Notes: a model not told the origin generated them from the letters alone. Shown: positions 25,644 to 34,999, counted from the first letter of the stretch. The stretch is 64,000 nt of DNA from Rhodococcus_F sp040656415 (GCF_040656415.1 NZ_JBFAMC010000003.1:434001-498000); one strand, 5' to 3'. A program made the numbers and translations.

Positions 25644-26350
25644 GACGGTTCCCTCAGCACGAAGCCGACGCCCCTGACGGTGTGGAGGATGCGCGGCTGG
25701 TTTCCAACTTCGAACTTGCGACGAAGGTAGCCGACGAAGACGTCCACCACGTTGGTGTCTGCGACGAAGTCATATCCCCATACCAGTTCGAGAAGTCGCT
25801 CACGGCTCAGGACAATTCCCGCGTTGCGGGCGAGGACTTCGAGTAGTTCGAACTCTCTCTTGGTCAAGGTGACTTCTTCACCTGCCATGAAAACCCTGCG
25901 TGCGGACAGCTGGATTTCGAGTGCACCGATGCGGATCGGTGGAGTCGCGGGCGACTCGGTGGGCGCCGCCGTTCCGTGCCGTCGGAGCATTGCGCGGATT
26001 CTCGCGATCAACTCGGCGAGCACGAACGGCTTGACCAGGTAGTCGTCGGCTCCTGATTCCAGACCGGAGATGCGGTCGTCGACGGTATCGCGTGCGCTGA
26101 GAACGCATATAGGGATGTCGTTGTTCATGGCGCGCAGCGCCGTCACGACGCCGGTACCGTCGATGATCGGCATGTTCATGTCGAGGACCATCGCGTTGGG
26201 TCGCTGTTCACTGATCACCCGGAGGGCGTCCGCCCCGTCTACCGCCGTGAGAACGGTGAATCCGGACAGGCGCAGTCCGCGTTCGAGGGATGTCCGCACA
26301 TCCTCGTCGTCATCGACCACGAGGACGGTGGCTGAATCGGTGACTGTCAC
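25640..26350 (-). CDS. prrA: Response regulator PrrA (OmpR family)
   Basis: A 236-residue DNA-binding regulator. The receiver domain has the acidic pair in LVVDDDEDVR, the phosphorylated Asp in AMVLDMNMPIIDG, Thr/Ser switch at CVLSARD and the Lys in DDYLVKPF. The C-terminal winged helix is read from IRIGALEIQLSARRVFMAGEEVTLTKREFELLEVLARNAG to the recognition and wing parts VDVFVGYLRRK and ILHTVRGVGFVLR. GTG 26350 lacks a ribosome site; CACAAT lies 6 nt upstream, so leaderless translation is likely. Phosphorylated by PrrB. Confidence 0.95.
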   Translation of the reverse strand: MTVTDSATVLVVDDDEDVRTSLERGLRLSGFTVLTAVDGADALRVISEQRPNAMVLDMNMPIIDGTGVVTALRAMNNDIPICVLSARDTVDDRISGLESGADDYLVKPFVLAELIARIRAMLRRHGTAAPTESPATPPIRIGALEIQLSARRVFMAGEEVTLTKREFELLEVLARNAGIVLSRERLLELVWGYDFVADTNVVDVFVGYLRRKFEVGNQPRILHTVRGVGFVLREPS

Positions 26351-26436
26351 ACCTGCATTGTGCCGTGGGAACGACCACTGGGTGCGGCGATGCAGATTGT
26401 AGGAGCGCGTCCGATCTGCAATATTCGGCTCAGACG

Positions 26437-26442
26437 TATACT
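26437..26442 (+). promoter_or_regulatory. Probable -10 box of leaderless mscS transcript
   Basis: TATACT, a near-consensus -10 hexamer, ends 8 nt before ATG 26451 with no Shine-Dalgarno sequence between them. It lies in the 100-bp divergent spacer shared with prrA. Confidence 0.6.
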
Positions 26443-26450
26443 CGTTCGAG

Positions 26451-27368
26451 ATGTTTTCTTCGATGCTGGCCTTCGAACTGACCGAAACCAACCGCGACTG
26501 GCTAATTCAGCGGCCGGCTCAAATCGCTATCTACATCGTGATGGCGCTCGTACTGAGATTCATCCTGCACCGGCTGATCCGGCGCATGACGCGTCCGCGT
26601 GGCTCTTCGGAGAAATCTACCCTGTCGAGGTCGTTGCGACAGCGCACACCGCGAGGTGTCAAGGACGCCATGGTCAGCGCGCGTAGTGCGCAGCGTGCGA
26701 CGACGATCGGTTCGGTTCTCGAGTCCACTGTCTCGATAGTGATTCTGGTCTGGGTCGTATTGCAGATCCTGGGAATCCTCGGCGTCAACGTCGCGCCCTT
26801 CATCGCCTCCGCAGGGGTGATCGGTGTCGCGCTCGGATTCGGTGCGCAGAACCTCGTCCGAGACTTCCTGTCCGGCATCTTCATGTTGCTAGAGGATCAA
26901 TACGGAGTCGGCGATGTGGTCGATGTCGGTGAGGCGACCGGCACTGTGGAGTCGGTCGGCCTCCGGGTAACAACGATCCGCGACATCAACGGAACACTGT
27001 GGTATTGCCGCAACGGTGAGATCTTGCGTGTCGGCAACATGAGCCAGGGTTACGCGGTCGCGGTGGTCGATCTGCCGATCTCGCATTCGGCGAATGTGCA
27101 CCGTGCGTGCGAGGTGGCACTGAGCGCCGTCCTCGCCGCCGCCGAGGACGCCGCCATTGCAGACGACATTCTCGAACCGCCTGAAATGTTGGGCGTGAAT
27201 TCCGTGACCGCGGCTTCGGTGACGCTGCGCATCACGGCGCGGGTGAAGCCGGGCCGTCAATGGGCGGTTCAGCGCGCGTTGAACCGTGCGGCCCTCACCG
27301 CGTTCGAGAACGAGGGCATCGAGGCTCCGTTCTTGTCGGTGCTGTCCTCTACGCCTCCTAACCTCTGA
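26451..27368 (+). CDS. MscS-family mechanosensitive ion channel
   Basis: A 305-residue channel. An N-terminal hydrophobic helix (AQIAIYIVMALVLRFIL) and a helix around STVSIVILVWVVLQILGIL precede the pore helix region NVAPFIASAGVIGVALGFGAQNLVRDFLSGIFMLLEDQYGVGDVV, the MscS signature. The beta domain (VESVGLRVTTIRDINGTLWYCRNGEILRVGNMSQ) and C-terminal domain follow. It would open under membrane tension to release solutes on hypo-osmotic shock. ATG 26451 is used; ATG 26463 is possible. Confidence 0.92.
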   Translation: MFSSMLAFELTETNRDWLIQRPAQIAIYIVMALVLRFILHRLIRRMTRPRGSSEKSTLSRSLRQRTPRGVKDAMVSARSAQRATTIGSVLESTVSIVILVWVVLQILGILGVNVAPFIASAGVIGVALGFGAQNLVRDFLSGIFMLLEDQYGVGDVVDVGEATGTVESVGLRVTTIRDINGTLWYCRNGEILRVGNMSQGYAVAVVDLPISHSANVHRACEVALSAVLAAAEDAAIADDILEPPEMLGVNSVTAASVTLRITARVKPGRQWAVQRALNRAALTAFENEGIEAPFLSVLSSTPPNL

Positions 27369-27397
27369 TATTGCCCGACCTCGGACGATGCACTGGG

Positions 27398-27403
27398 TAG
27401 CGT
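27398..27403 (+). promoter_or_regulatory. Probable -10 box of leaderless photolyase transcript
   Basis: TAGCGT ends 7 nt before GTG 27411; there is no ribosome-binding sequence. It is the same hexamer and spacing as at pdxH. Confidence 0.5.
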
Positions 27404-27410
27404 CAGAGGC

Positions 27411-28751
27411 GTGGACACGGCCCTCGTCTGGTTTCGGCGCGATCTCCGCCTCGGGGATCTGCCCACCCTCCGCGCCGTGGCCGAGGCCAGGGCCCGCGCG
27501 CTCGGATTGTTCGTCCTCGACGACAGGCTGCTGAGGTCCTCGGGTGAGGCACGTCGCGGCTGCCTGTTCCGCAGTCTTGCCGAACTGGACGAACAACTCG
27601 ATGGCCGACTGCTCGTGGTGAAGGGTGATCCTGTCGATGTGGTGCCCGCGGTCGCGCGGGAAGTTGCGGCACTCGAGACATATGTCAGCGCCGATTACGG
27701 ACCATATGGACGTAAGCGTGACGCGGAAGTGGCCGAGCGGACCCGCCTCGTTGCCAGCGGCTCACCCTATGCGGTTGCTCCTGGAACGGTCCTCAAGACG
27801 GACGGGCAACCGTATCGGGTGTTCACCCCGTACTTCAGGCATTGGCTCGAGCACGGCTGGGAGGCGCCGATCGGGACGGGGCCTGCGACCGTCGAATGGC
27901 TGAACCCGGATGAGGTTCGGGTTCGGCGGGCGACGATCCCTGCATCCGGATCCAGCGGGTGCGCCGCGGGTGAGGAGGCTGCGCTGAAACGGTGGGAGGA
28001 GTTCTGCGGGTACGGCCTCGGCGGCTTCTCGGAGACGAGGGACCGACCTGACCTCGATGCGACCAGCAGGATGTCGGTATTTCTCCGGTACGGCAACATC
28101 CATCCGCGGACGATGCTTCACGACCTCGCACGCTGCTCGAGTAGTGGGGCGCAGGCGTACCGTCGTCAGCTGGCTTGGAGGGACTTCTACGCCGATATCC
28201 TCTTCCATCGTCCGGACAGCGCCCGTGGCAACTACGACCGCCGTTTCGATCACATCCGTTACGACACAGGGCCGGACGCGGAGGAGGCGTACCGTGCCTG
28301 GTGCGAGGGCCGCACCGGATTCCCGATCGTCGATGCGGGAATGCGTCAGTTGAGAGCCGAAGGCTGGATGCACAATCGGGTGCGGATGATCGTCGCGTCG
28401 TTCTTCGTGAAGGATCTGCATCTTCCGTGGTGGCGCGGGGCGCGCTATTTCATGAACCAGTTGGCGGACGGGGATCTGGCCAGCAACCAGCACGGCTGGC
28501 AGTGGACTGCGGGATCGGGGACCGATGCGTCGCCGTACTTCCGGATCTTCAACCCGACGACTCAGGGGGAGAAGTTCGACCCGGACGGCGAGTATGTGCG
28601 GCGGTGGATACCCGAACTGCGCGGCGTCCGTGGGAAGGCCGTCCATACACTGCGGGACGGACGACCCGAGGACTATCCGTCACCGATCGTCGACCATGCC
28701 CACGAGCGGCGAGAGGCCTTGGCGCGCTATGCCGAGATCAAGAAATTCTGA
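27411..28751 (+). CDS. phrB: Deoxyribodipyrimidine (CPD) photolyase
   Basis: A 446-residue light-driven DNA repair enzyme of the class I photolyase/cryptochrome family. The N-terminal Rossmann domain opens with TALVWFRRDLRLGDLPTL. The FAD domain has the tight signature GRTGFPIVDAGMRQLRAEGWMHNRVRMIVASFFVKDLHLPWW, then NQLADGDLASNQHGWQWTAGSGTDASPYFRIFNP. All expected residues for FAD and lesion binding appear present, so I favour photolyase over cryptochrome. Start GTG 27411. It converges with prpE at the 3' end; the 47-bp gap shows no strong hairpin. Confidence 0.94.
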   Translation: MDTALVWFRRDLRLGDLPTLRAVAEARARALGLFVLDDRLLRSSGEARRGCLFRSLAELDEQLDGRLLVVKGDPVDVVPAVAREVAALETYVSADYGPYGRKRDAEVAERTRLVASGSPYAVAPGTVLKTDGQPYRVFTPYFRHWLEHGWEAPIGTGPATVEWLNPDEVRVRRATIPASGSSGCAAGEEAALKRWEEFCGYGLGGFSETRDRPDLDATSRMSVFLRYGNIHPRTMLHDLARCSSSGAQAYRRQLAWRDFYADILFHRPDSARGNYDRRFDHIRYDTGPDAEEAYRAWCEGRTGFPIVDAGMRQLRAEGWMHNRVRMIVASFFVKDLHLPWWRGARYFMNQLADGDLASNQHGWQWTAGSGTDASPYFRIFNPTTQGEKFDPDGEYVRRWIPELRGVRGKAVHTLRDGRPEDYPSPIVDHAHERREALARYAEIKKF

Positions 28752-28798
28752 AACAGTTCGACTGCGCGCATGTCGAAACGGACCCCACAGGCCAGTCG

Positions 28799-30718
28799 TC
28801 AGCTGCGGAGTTGCTTCTCCAAGATTTCCAGCACCGCAACGTCTTCGATGGTTGACGGCACGGTGAACTTCTCACCGTCGACGATCTGGCGCACCGTCTT
28901 GCGCAATATCTTGCCCGACCGCGTCTTCGGCAACGCCGGTACGACCGTCACGTCGCGGAACGCCGCGACCGGCCCGATCTGATCGCGCACCATCGCGACC
29001 AGTTCGCGGCGCAGTGTCTCGGGATCTATGTCCACGCCGGCCTTGAGAACCACGTAGCCGGCGGGCCGTTGTCCCTTGAGTTCGTCCCGGACGCCGACCA
29101 CCGCGCACTCGGCCACGGCCGGGTGTCCGGCGACGACGGCCTCGAAGCTTCCCGTCGAGAGCCGGTGTCCCGCAACGTTGATGACGTCGTCACTCCGGCC
29201 GAGAACGAAGACGTACCCGTCCTCGTCGATGTACCCGGAATCTCCGGTGAGGTAGTAGCCGTCGAACTTCGTGAGGTATTCCCGCGAATATCGCTCCGGA
29301 TCGCGCCACAGCCCCGCGAGCGCTCCGGGCGGCAGAGGGAGCGCGATCACGATGCTTCCCTCGGTGCCGGCGGGTAGCGGATTACCGTTGTCGTCCAGCA
29401 CTTCGACTCGGTAGCCAGGGACCGGAACAGTAGGTGAGCCGGCCTTGATCGGCAGCGGTTGGAGGCCCCGGAGGTTCGCGCAGATCGCCCAGCCAGTCTC
29501 TGTCTGCCACCAATGATCGACCACGGGCCGGTCGAGGATCCTCGTCGCCCAGGCGTACGTGTCGGGGTCGAGGCGCTCACCGGCGACGAACAATGCCTTC
29601 AATGAGGAGATGTCGTGTTTCGCAATCTCTCGCGCATCCGGATCGGCCTTGCGAATAGCCCTTATCGCTGTCGGGGCGGTGAACAATGCGGACACGCCGT
29701 GATCGGAGATGACCCGCCAGAACGCGCCCGCGTCCGGCGTTCCGACTGGTTTGCCCTCGTAGAGCACCGAAGTGGCACCGGCCAGGAGTGGGCCATAGAC
29801 GATGTAGGAGTGGCCGACCACCCAGCCCACGTCGGAGGCGGTCCACCACACGTCACCGGGGCCGATGCCGTAGATGTTCCTCATCGACCATGTCAGTGCG
29901 ACGGCATGGCCGCCGTTGTCGCGTATCACGCCCTTCGGCTTCCCCGTGGTGCCGGATGTGTAGAGGATGTAGAGCGGGTCGGTTGCGGCTACCGGGACTG
30001 GCTGTGTAGGTGATGCGACCGCGATGAGGGCGTCCCAGTCGAGCCAGGCGGATGTTCGACCCTGGTAGTCGGCTGCCGAACCGGGGATCTGCTGCCGGTC
30101 CTTGACGATCACGGTTTGCGGAGGTGTGCTCGACAACTTCATTGCCTTCTCAACGATTGGCAAGTACTCGACGATGCGCCCCGGTTCGAGGCCACCTGAA
30201 GCCGTCACCAGCACGATCGGACCGGCGTCGTCGATGCGGGTCGCAAGTTCGTTCGCTGCGAACCCGCCGAACACGACCGAGTGCACCGCACCGATACGTG
30301 CACAGGCGAGCATGGCGATCACCGCCTCGGGGATCATCGGCATGTAGATGATGACCCGGTCACCAGTGGACACGCCTTGCTCGACGAGAACTCCGGCGAA
30401 CCGAGACACCTCGTCCAGTAGCTGCGCGTAGGTGTATGTGCCGGAGGCGGCCCGTGCCATCGCGGAGTCGTAGATCAGCGCCGTGCGGTCGCCGTGCCCG
30501 TCCCGGACGTGCCGGTCGAGGGCATTGAAGCAGGTGTTCAGTGCCGCGTCGGGGAACCACCGGTACGTCAGAGCGGCCGAGTCGTCGAGGGCGCGAGTCG
30601 GTGGCTTCTCCCACTCCACGGCCTCGGCCGCGGCGAGCCAAAACTCCTCTGGGCACTCGGCGCTTTGGCGGTAGACCTCGGCATAGCTGCGACCAGAAGA
30701 GTGGGTCGTGGAGTTCAT
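28799..30718 (-). CDS. prpE: Propionyl-CoA synthetase (PrpE-like acyl-CoA synthetase)
   Basis: A 639-residue AMP-forming ligase of the acetyl-CoA synthetase group. Motifs: the N-terminal SYAEVYRQSAECPEEFWLAAAEAVEWEKPP, P-loop YTSGTTGKPKGVIRDNGGHAVAL, YGPLLAGATSVLYEGKPVGTPDAGAFWRV, HWWQTETGWAI, LTGDSGYIDEDGYVFVLGRSDDVINVAGHRLSTG, and the C-terminal PKTRSGKILRKTVR, whose Lys is the usual acetylation site. GKPVGTPDAGAFWRV and length point to the PrpE branch; acetate as substrate cannot be excluded. ATG 30718 follows GAGAGGACG. Divergent from the first asparagine synthetase. Confidence 0.82.
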   Translation of the reverse strand: MNSTTHSSGRSYAEVYRQSAECPEEFWLAAAEAVEWEKPPTRALDDSAALTYRWFPDAALNTCFNALDRHVRDGHGDRTALIYDSAMARAASGTYTYAQLLDEVSRFAGVLVEQGVSTGDRVIIYMPMIPEAVIAMLACARIGAVHSVVFGGFAANELATRIDDAGPIVLVTASGGLEPGRIVEYLPIVEKAMKLSSTPPQTVIVKDRQQIPGSAADYQGRTSAWLDWDALIAVASPTQPVPVAATDPLYILYTSGTTGKPKGVIRDNGGHAVALTWSMRNIYGIGPGDVWWTASDVGWVVGHSYIVYGPLLAGATSVLYEGKPVGTPDAGAFWRVISDHGVSALFTAPTAIRAIRKADPDAREIAKHDISSLKALFVAGERLDPDTYAWATRILDRPVVDHWWQTETGWAICANLRGLQPLPIKAGSPTVPVPGYRVEVLDDNGNPLPAGTEGSIVIALPLPPGALAGLWRDPERYSREYLTKFDGYYLTGDSGYIDEDGYVFVLGRSDDVINVAGHRLSTGSFEAVVAGHPAVAECAVVGVRDELKGQRPAGYVVLKAGVDIDPETLRRELVAMVRDQIGPVAAFRDVTVVPALPKTRSGKILRKTVRQIVDGEKFTVPSTIEDVAVLEILEKQLRS

Positions 30719-30853
30719 CGATGTTCGTCCTCTCGCCGCTGGGGGTGTGATGGGGGACACCCTATGTGATGGCGGAGGTGATTCGAGGTGATGAGCCGGA
30801 GCTTGTCGCCCTGGTGCCCCTTCCTACTGGAAAGAGCTATGGTGAAAGCCGGG

Positions 30854-30967
30854 TGGTTAGCAAAAGTAAAGAAATGGTATGTGAACGCCAGGGTTGGGGG
30901 TTGGGCTCGCCGCCCGCAAGTGATCATCTGCGCTGAGGAAGAGCGCTGGCGACGGCTGGAGGAACGT
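30854..30967 (+). promoter_or_regulatory. Duplicated leader of asparagine synthetase copy 1
   Basis: Starts with TGGTTAGCAAAAGTAAAGAA, shared with copy 2 apart from one base, and ends with a shared block that contains a hairpin: GCGCT (30930-30934), loop GAGGAAG, AGCGC (30942-30946), then GGAGG before ATG 30968. Between the two blocks about 60 bp have diverged, yet the distance to the start codon is exactly 114 bp in both copies. The loop carries a ribosome-site-like GAGGA. Function is inferred, not shown. Confidence 0.5.
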
Positions 30968-32809
30968 ATGTGTGGAATCGTCGGGTGGGTTTCGTTCGAC
31001 CGCGACCTTTGCATCGAGCAAGCCACCCTGGACGCGATGACCGAAACGATGAGTTGCCGTGGACCGGACGATCGCGGCACGTGGATCGTGGAACATGCGG
31101 CACTCGGGCACCGCAGACTCGCCGTCATCGACCTGCCGGGGGGCCGTCAGCCGATGAGTGTGGACACCCCGGACGGGCCGGTGGCGATGGTCTACTCCGG
31201 CGAGACGTACAACTTCGGTGAACTACGGGAGGAACTGTACGGGCGTGGGCACCGGTTCGTCACCGACTCCGACACCGAGGTCGTGCTGCACGGTTACCTC
31301 GAGTGGGGAGAGGCCGTCGCTGAACACCTCAACGGCATGTACGCCTTCGCGATCTGGGATTCCCGGGTCGACAAGCTGGTGATGATCCGCGACCGGATGG
31401 GTATCAAGCCGTTCTACTACTACGAGACTGCTGATGGCGTGCTGTTCGGTTCGGAGCCCAAGGGCATCCTCGCGAACCCGATGGTCGAGCCGACGGTCAC
31501 TATGGACGGTATCCGCGAGATATTCGCCTTCATGAAGTCGCCAGGTCGTGTGGCGTGGGACGGTATGAACGAGGTACTGCCGGGCACCGTGGTCACCGTT
31601 TCTCGATCCGGGCTGCGCACCCACGTGTACTGGTCGCTGCAGACTCGGCCACATACCGACGACCAAGAGACGTCGGTCGCACGCGTGCGCGAACTGCTCG
31701 ACGACATCGTGCGCCGGCAACTGGTCGCCGACGTGCCCCGTTGCACGTTGCTGTCCGGGGGCCTCGATTCCTCGTCGATGACGGCGATCGCGGCCGAGCA
31801 GCTCGCCGAGGTGGGGGAGACGGTGCGTTCGTTCGCCGTTGATTTCGTCGGTCAGACAGAGCATTTCATCCCCGATGAAATGCGGGGAACCCCGGACACT
31901 CCGTATGTCCACGACGTGGCGAATCGGTCCCGGACCTATCACCGGGACATCGTGCTCGACTCCGAGCTTGTGGCGGACCTCGCCGCGCGACGGCAGATGC
32001 TCATGGCGCGCGACATTCCAGAGGGGATAGGGGACATCGACACCTCGCTGTACCTGTTGTTCAAGGAGATTCGCAAGCATTCCACGGTGGCATTGTCCGG
32101 TGAGTCGGCCGATGAGGTCTTCGGCGGGTACAGCTGGTTCTTCGATCCGAAGGTGCGGGAGGCGAACACCTTTCCGTGGCTCGTGCGGTATGCCGAACTA
32201 TTCGGCGACGACCATGACATCCTCACCCCGGAGATCGTGGTGAAGCTGAATATGGATGAGTACGTGCAGGATTCGTATGATTCCTCGGTGGCCTGCATCG
32301 ACAGGCTGGAGGGTGAGTCCGACTTCGAGTGGCGGATGCGCAAGATCTGCTATCTCCATTTGACGCGATTCGTCCGGATCCTGCTCGATCGCAAGGACCG
32401 TGCGAGCATGGCCGTCGGCCTCGAGGTTCGGGTGCCGTTCTGCGATCACCGGTTGGTCGAGTACGTCTACAACGCTCCGTGGTCGCTGAAGACCTTCGAC
32501 GGCAGGGAGAAGTCGCTGTTGCGGGCGGCGGCCAGGGATGTGCTGCCGCAATCGGTGATCGACCGGGTGAAGTCGCCGTATCCGTCCACCCAGGATCCAA
32601 AGTATGCCGTCGTATTGCACCAGCAGTGCAAGGAGTTGCTCGGCGACCCCTCGCACCCGGTATTCGACTTGATCAGCCCGGATTGGCTGTCTCAGGCAGT
32701 GGCGGTCGATACCCCGCAGATCAGTCAGATGTCGCGACGTGGGCTCGAACGCACACTCGACGTCGCGGCGTGGATGGAGATCTACAAGCCGACCCTCAAG
32801 CTGTCATGA
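30968..32809 (+). CDS. asnB: Asparagine synthetase (glutamine-hydrolysing), copy 1
   Basis: A 613-residue class II amidotransferase making asparagine from aspartate, ATP and glutamine. It must start at ATG 30968, because the catalytic nucleophile is Cys2 (MCGIVGWVSFDRDL). The glutaminase domain shows CRGPDDRGTW, GHRRLAVIDLPGGRQPM and VYSGETYNFGELR. The synthetase domain has the PPi loop LLSGGLDSSSMTAIAAEQL, ALSGESADEVFGGY, and MAVGLEVRVPFCDHRLVEYVYN. It is nearer the Streptomyces-type AsnB than Mtb Rv2201. The frame is open upstream of Cys2, but an N-terminal extension would block the nucleophile. A near-identical copy follows after 270 bp. Confidence 0.93.
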   Translation: MCGIVGWVSFDRDLCIEQATLDAMTETMSCRGPDDRGTWIVEHAALGHRRLAVIDLPGGRQPMSVDTPDGPVAMVYSGETYNFGELREELYGRGHRFVTDSDTEVVLHGYLEWGEAVAEHLNGMYAFAIWDSRVDKLVMIRDRMGIKPFYYYETADGVLFGSEPKGILANPMVEPTVTMDGIREIFAFMKSPGRVAWDGMNEVLPGTVVTVSRSGLRTHVYWSLQTRPHTDDQETSVARVRELLDDIVRRQLVADVPRCTLLSGGLDSSSMTAIAAEQLAEVGETVRSFAVDFVGQTEHFIPDEMRGTPDTPYVHDVANRSRTYHRDIVLDSELVADLAARRQMLMARDIPEGIGDIDTSLYLLFKEIRKHSTVALSGESADEVFGGYSWFFDPKVREANTFPWLVRYAELFGDDHDILTPEIVVKLNMDEYVQDSYDSSVACIDRLEGESDFEWRMRKICYLHLTRFVRILLDRKDRASMAVGLEVRVPFCDHRLVEYVYNAPWSLKTFDGREKSLLRAAARDVLPQSVIDRVKSPYPSTQDPKYAVVLHQQCKELLGDPSHPVFDLISPDWLSQAVAVDTPQISQMSRRGLERTLDVAAWMEIYKPTLKLS

Positions 32810-32965
32810 CCTGTTCCAGCTCGATATCCGGCGATCATCCTCTCCGTTGCGGTTGCATCGTGCCCGCTCTACGGCTCGAACGTCCCGAATGACCCGAGTG
32901 CCCCGGCGCTCCAGACGAACCCGTCTGTGCCGAATTCGCCTGAAAGGGATACCCTGAAAGATAGG

Positions 32966-33079
32966 TGGTTAGCCAAAGTAAAGAAATATAAATGCCGACC
33001 ACGGTGCGGCCTGGGGTTCGCCACCTCGCACTTGACCATGCGCGCTGAGGAAGAGCGCTGGCGACGGCTGGAGGAACGT
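32966..33079 (+). promoter_or_regulatory. Duplicated leader of asparagine synthetase copy 2
   Basis: The same two conserved blocks as before copy 1: TGGTTAGCCAAAGTAAAGAA at the start and the GCGCT/AGCGC hairpin (33042-33058, loop GAGGAAG) before GGAGG. The middle 60 bp differ and here contain TATAAAT (about 32990-32996), a possible -10 box absent from copy 1. Confidence 0.5.
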
Positions 33080-34921
33080 ATGTGTGGAATCGTCGGGTGG
33101 GTTTCGTTCGACCGCGACCTTTGCATCGAGCAGGCCACCCTGGATGCGATGACCGAAACGATGAGTTGCCGTGGGCCGGACGATCGCGGCACGTGGATCG
33201 TGGAGCACGCGGCACTCGGGCACCGCAGACTCGCCGTCATCGACCTGCCGGGGGGCCGTCAGCCGATGAGTGTCGACACCGCGGACGGGCCCGTGGCGAT
33301 GGTCTACTCCGGCGAGGCGTACAACTTCGGTGAACTGAAAGAGGAACTGCGCGGGCGTGGGCACCGGTTCGTCACGGACTCCGACACCGAGGTCGTGCTG
33401 CACGGTTACCTCGAGTGGGGAGAGGCGGTCGCGGAACGCCTCAACGGCATGTACGCCTTCGCGATCTGGGATTCCCGTGTCGACAAGCTGGTGATGATCC
33501 GCGACCGGATGGGTATCAAGCCGTTCTACTACTACGAGACTCCCGACGGTGTGCTGTTCGCTTCCGAGCCGAAGGGGATCCTTGCGAACCCGATGGTCCA
33601 GCCGACAGTCACTATGGACGGTATCCGTGAGTTGTTCGCATTCATGAAGTCACCCGGTCATGCGGTGTGGGACGGGATGAACGAGGTGCATCCAGGGACC
33701 GTGGTGACGGTTTCGAGGTCCGGGCTGCGCACCCACGTGTACTGGTCGCTGCAGACTCGGCCGCATACCGACGACCAAGAGACGTCGGTCGCACGCGTGC
33801 GCGAACTGCTCGACGACATCGTGCGCCGGCAACTGGTCGCCGACGTGCCCCGTTGCACGTTGCTGTCCGGGGGCCTCGATTCCTCGTCGATGACGGCGAT
33901 CGCGGCCGAGCAACTCGCCGAGGTGGGGGAGACGGTGCGTTCGTTCGCCGTTGATTTCGTCGGGCAGACCGAGCATTTCATCCCCGATGAGCTGCGGGGA
34001 ACCCCGGACACTCCGTATGTCCACGACGTGGCGAATCGGTCCCGGACCTATCACCGGGACATCGTGCTCGACTCCGAGCACCTGGCGGCCCCCGCCGCAC
34101 GACGGCACATGGTCAGGGCCCGCGATATCCCAATGGGCCTCGGCGACATGGACACCTCGCTGTACCTGTTGTTCAAGGAGATTCGCAAGCATTCCACGGT
34201 GGCACTGTCTGGTGAGTCGGCCGATGAGGTCTTCGGCGGATACAAGGAATTCTTCGATCCGAAGGTACGAGAGGCGAACACCTTTCCGTGGCTTGTCCGG
34301 TATGCCGAACACTTCGGCGACGACCGTGAAATCTTCACCCCAGATGTCGCTTCGCAGCTGAACATGGATGACTACGTACAGGATTCGTATGCTTCCTCGG
34401 TGGCCTGCATCGACAGGCTGGACGGAGAGTCCGACTTCGAGTGGCGGATGCGCAAGATCTGCTACTTCTATCTGACGCGATTCGTCCGACTCCTGCTCGA
34501 TCGCAAGGACCGTGCGAGCATGGCCGTCGGCCTCGAGGTTCGGGTGCCGTTCTGCGATCACCGGTTGGTCGAGTACGTCTACAACGCTCCGTGGTCGCTG
34601 AAGACCTTCGACGGCAGGGAGAAGTCGCTGTTGCGGGCGGCGGCCAGGGATGTGCTGCCGCAATCGGTGATCGACCGGGTGAAGTCGCCGTATCCGTCCA
34701 CCCAGGATCCGGAATATGCCGTCGTATTGCATCAGCAATGCAAAGAGTTGCTCGGTGATCGTTCGCACCCGGTGTTCGACTTGATCAGCCCGGATTGGCT
34801 GTCTCAGGCAGTGTCGGTCGAAACCCCGCAGATCTTTTCGAGTTCGCGGCGCGGGCTCGAGCGAACACTCGATCTCGCCGCGTGGATCGATATCTACAAA
34901 CCGACCATCAAGCTGTCTTGA
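33080..34921 (+). CDS. Asparagine synthetase (glutamine-hydrolysing), copy 2
   Basis: A 613-residue tandem paralogue of the preceding gene with the same length, Cys2 start, and the same active-site motifs (CRGPDDRGTW, LLSGGLDSSSM, ALSGESADEVFGGY). Most differences cluster in three patches: after DSEH/DSEL (LAAPAARRHMVRARDIPMGLGDM versus LVADLAARRQMLMARDIPEGIGDI), around the GGYKEFFDP segment, and at the C-terminus. Long stretches, for example about 33733-34080, match copy 1 almost base for base, including third positions. This suggests recent duplication or gene conversion. Substrate difference is possible but not visible. Confidence 0.92.
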   Translation: MCGIVGWVSFDRDLCIEQATLDAMTETMSCRGPDDRGTWIVEHAALGHRRLAVIDLPGGRQPMSVDTADGPVAMVYSGEAYNFGELKEELRGRGHRFVTDSDTEVVLHGYLEWGEAVAERLNGMYAFAIWDSRVDKLVMIRDRMGIKPFYYYETPDGVLFASEPKGILANPMVQPTVTMDGIRELFAFMKSPGHAVWDGMNEVHPGTVVTVSRSGLRTHVYWSLQTRPHTDDQETSVARVRELLDDIVRRQLVADVPRCTLLSGGLDSSSMTAIAAEQLAEVGETVRSFAVDFVGQTEHFIPDELRGTPDTPYVHDVANRSRTYHRDIVLDSEHLAAPAARRHMVRARDIPMGLGDMDTSLYLLFKEIRKHSTVALSGESADEVFGGYKEFFDPKVREANTFPWLVRYAEHFGDDREIFTPDVASQLNMDDYVQDSYASSVACIDRLDGESDFEWRMRKICYFYLTRFVRLLLDRKDRASMAVGLEVRVPFCDHRLVEYVYNAPWSLKTFDGREKSLLRAAARDVLPQSVIDRVKSPYPSTQDPEYAVVLHQQCKELLGDRSHPVFDLISPDWLSQAVSVETPQIFSSSRRGLERTLDLAAWIDIYKPTIKLS

Positions 34922-34970
34922 TTCCTCTCAGGCCAACACGGCAATCATCGAGTTCCGTCGAGATTGCAAC

Positions 34971-34999
34971 GTCCCCGGCGACATTGTCGCCGGGGACGC
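34971..34999 (+). terminator. Strong hairpin terminator after asparagine synthetase copy 2
   Basis: A 13-bp perfect stem CGTCCCCGGCGAC/GTCGCCGGGGACG with a 3-nt loop, extended by GCAA/TTGC nearby. It lies 50 bp after the stop and 27 bp before the convergent secreted-protein gene. No equivalent stands between the two copies, so copy 2 may also be read from the copy 1 promoter. Confidence 0.85.

Noticed and set aside
30788..30967. In-frame N-terminal extension of asparagine synthetase copy 1 (and the equivalent before copy 2)
   Set aside because: Class II amidotransferases need Cys directly after the initiator Met, and GGAGG stands in front of that ATG in both copies.
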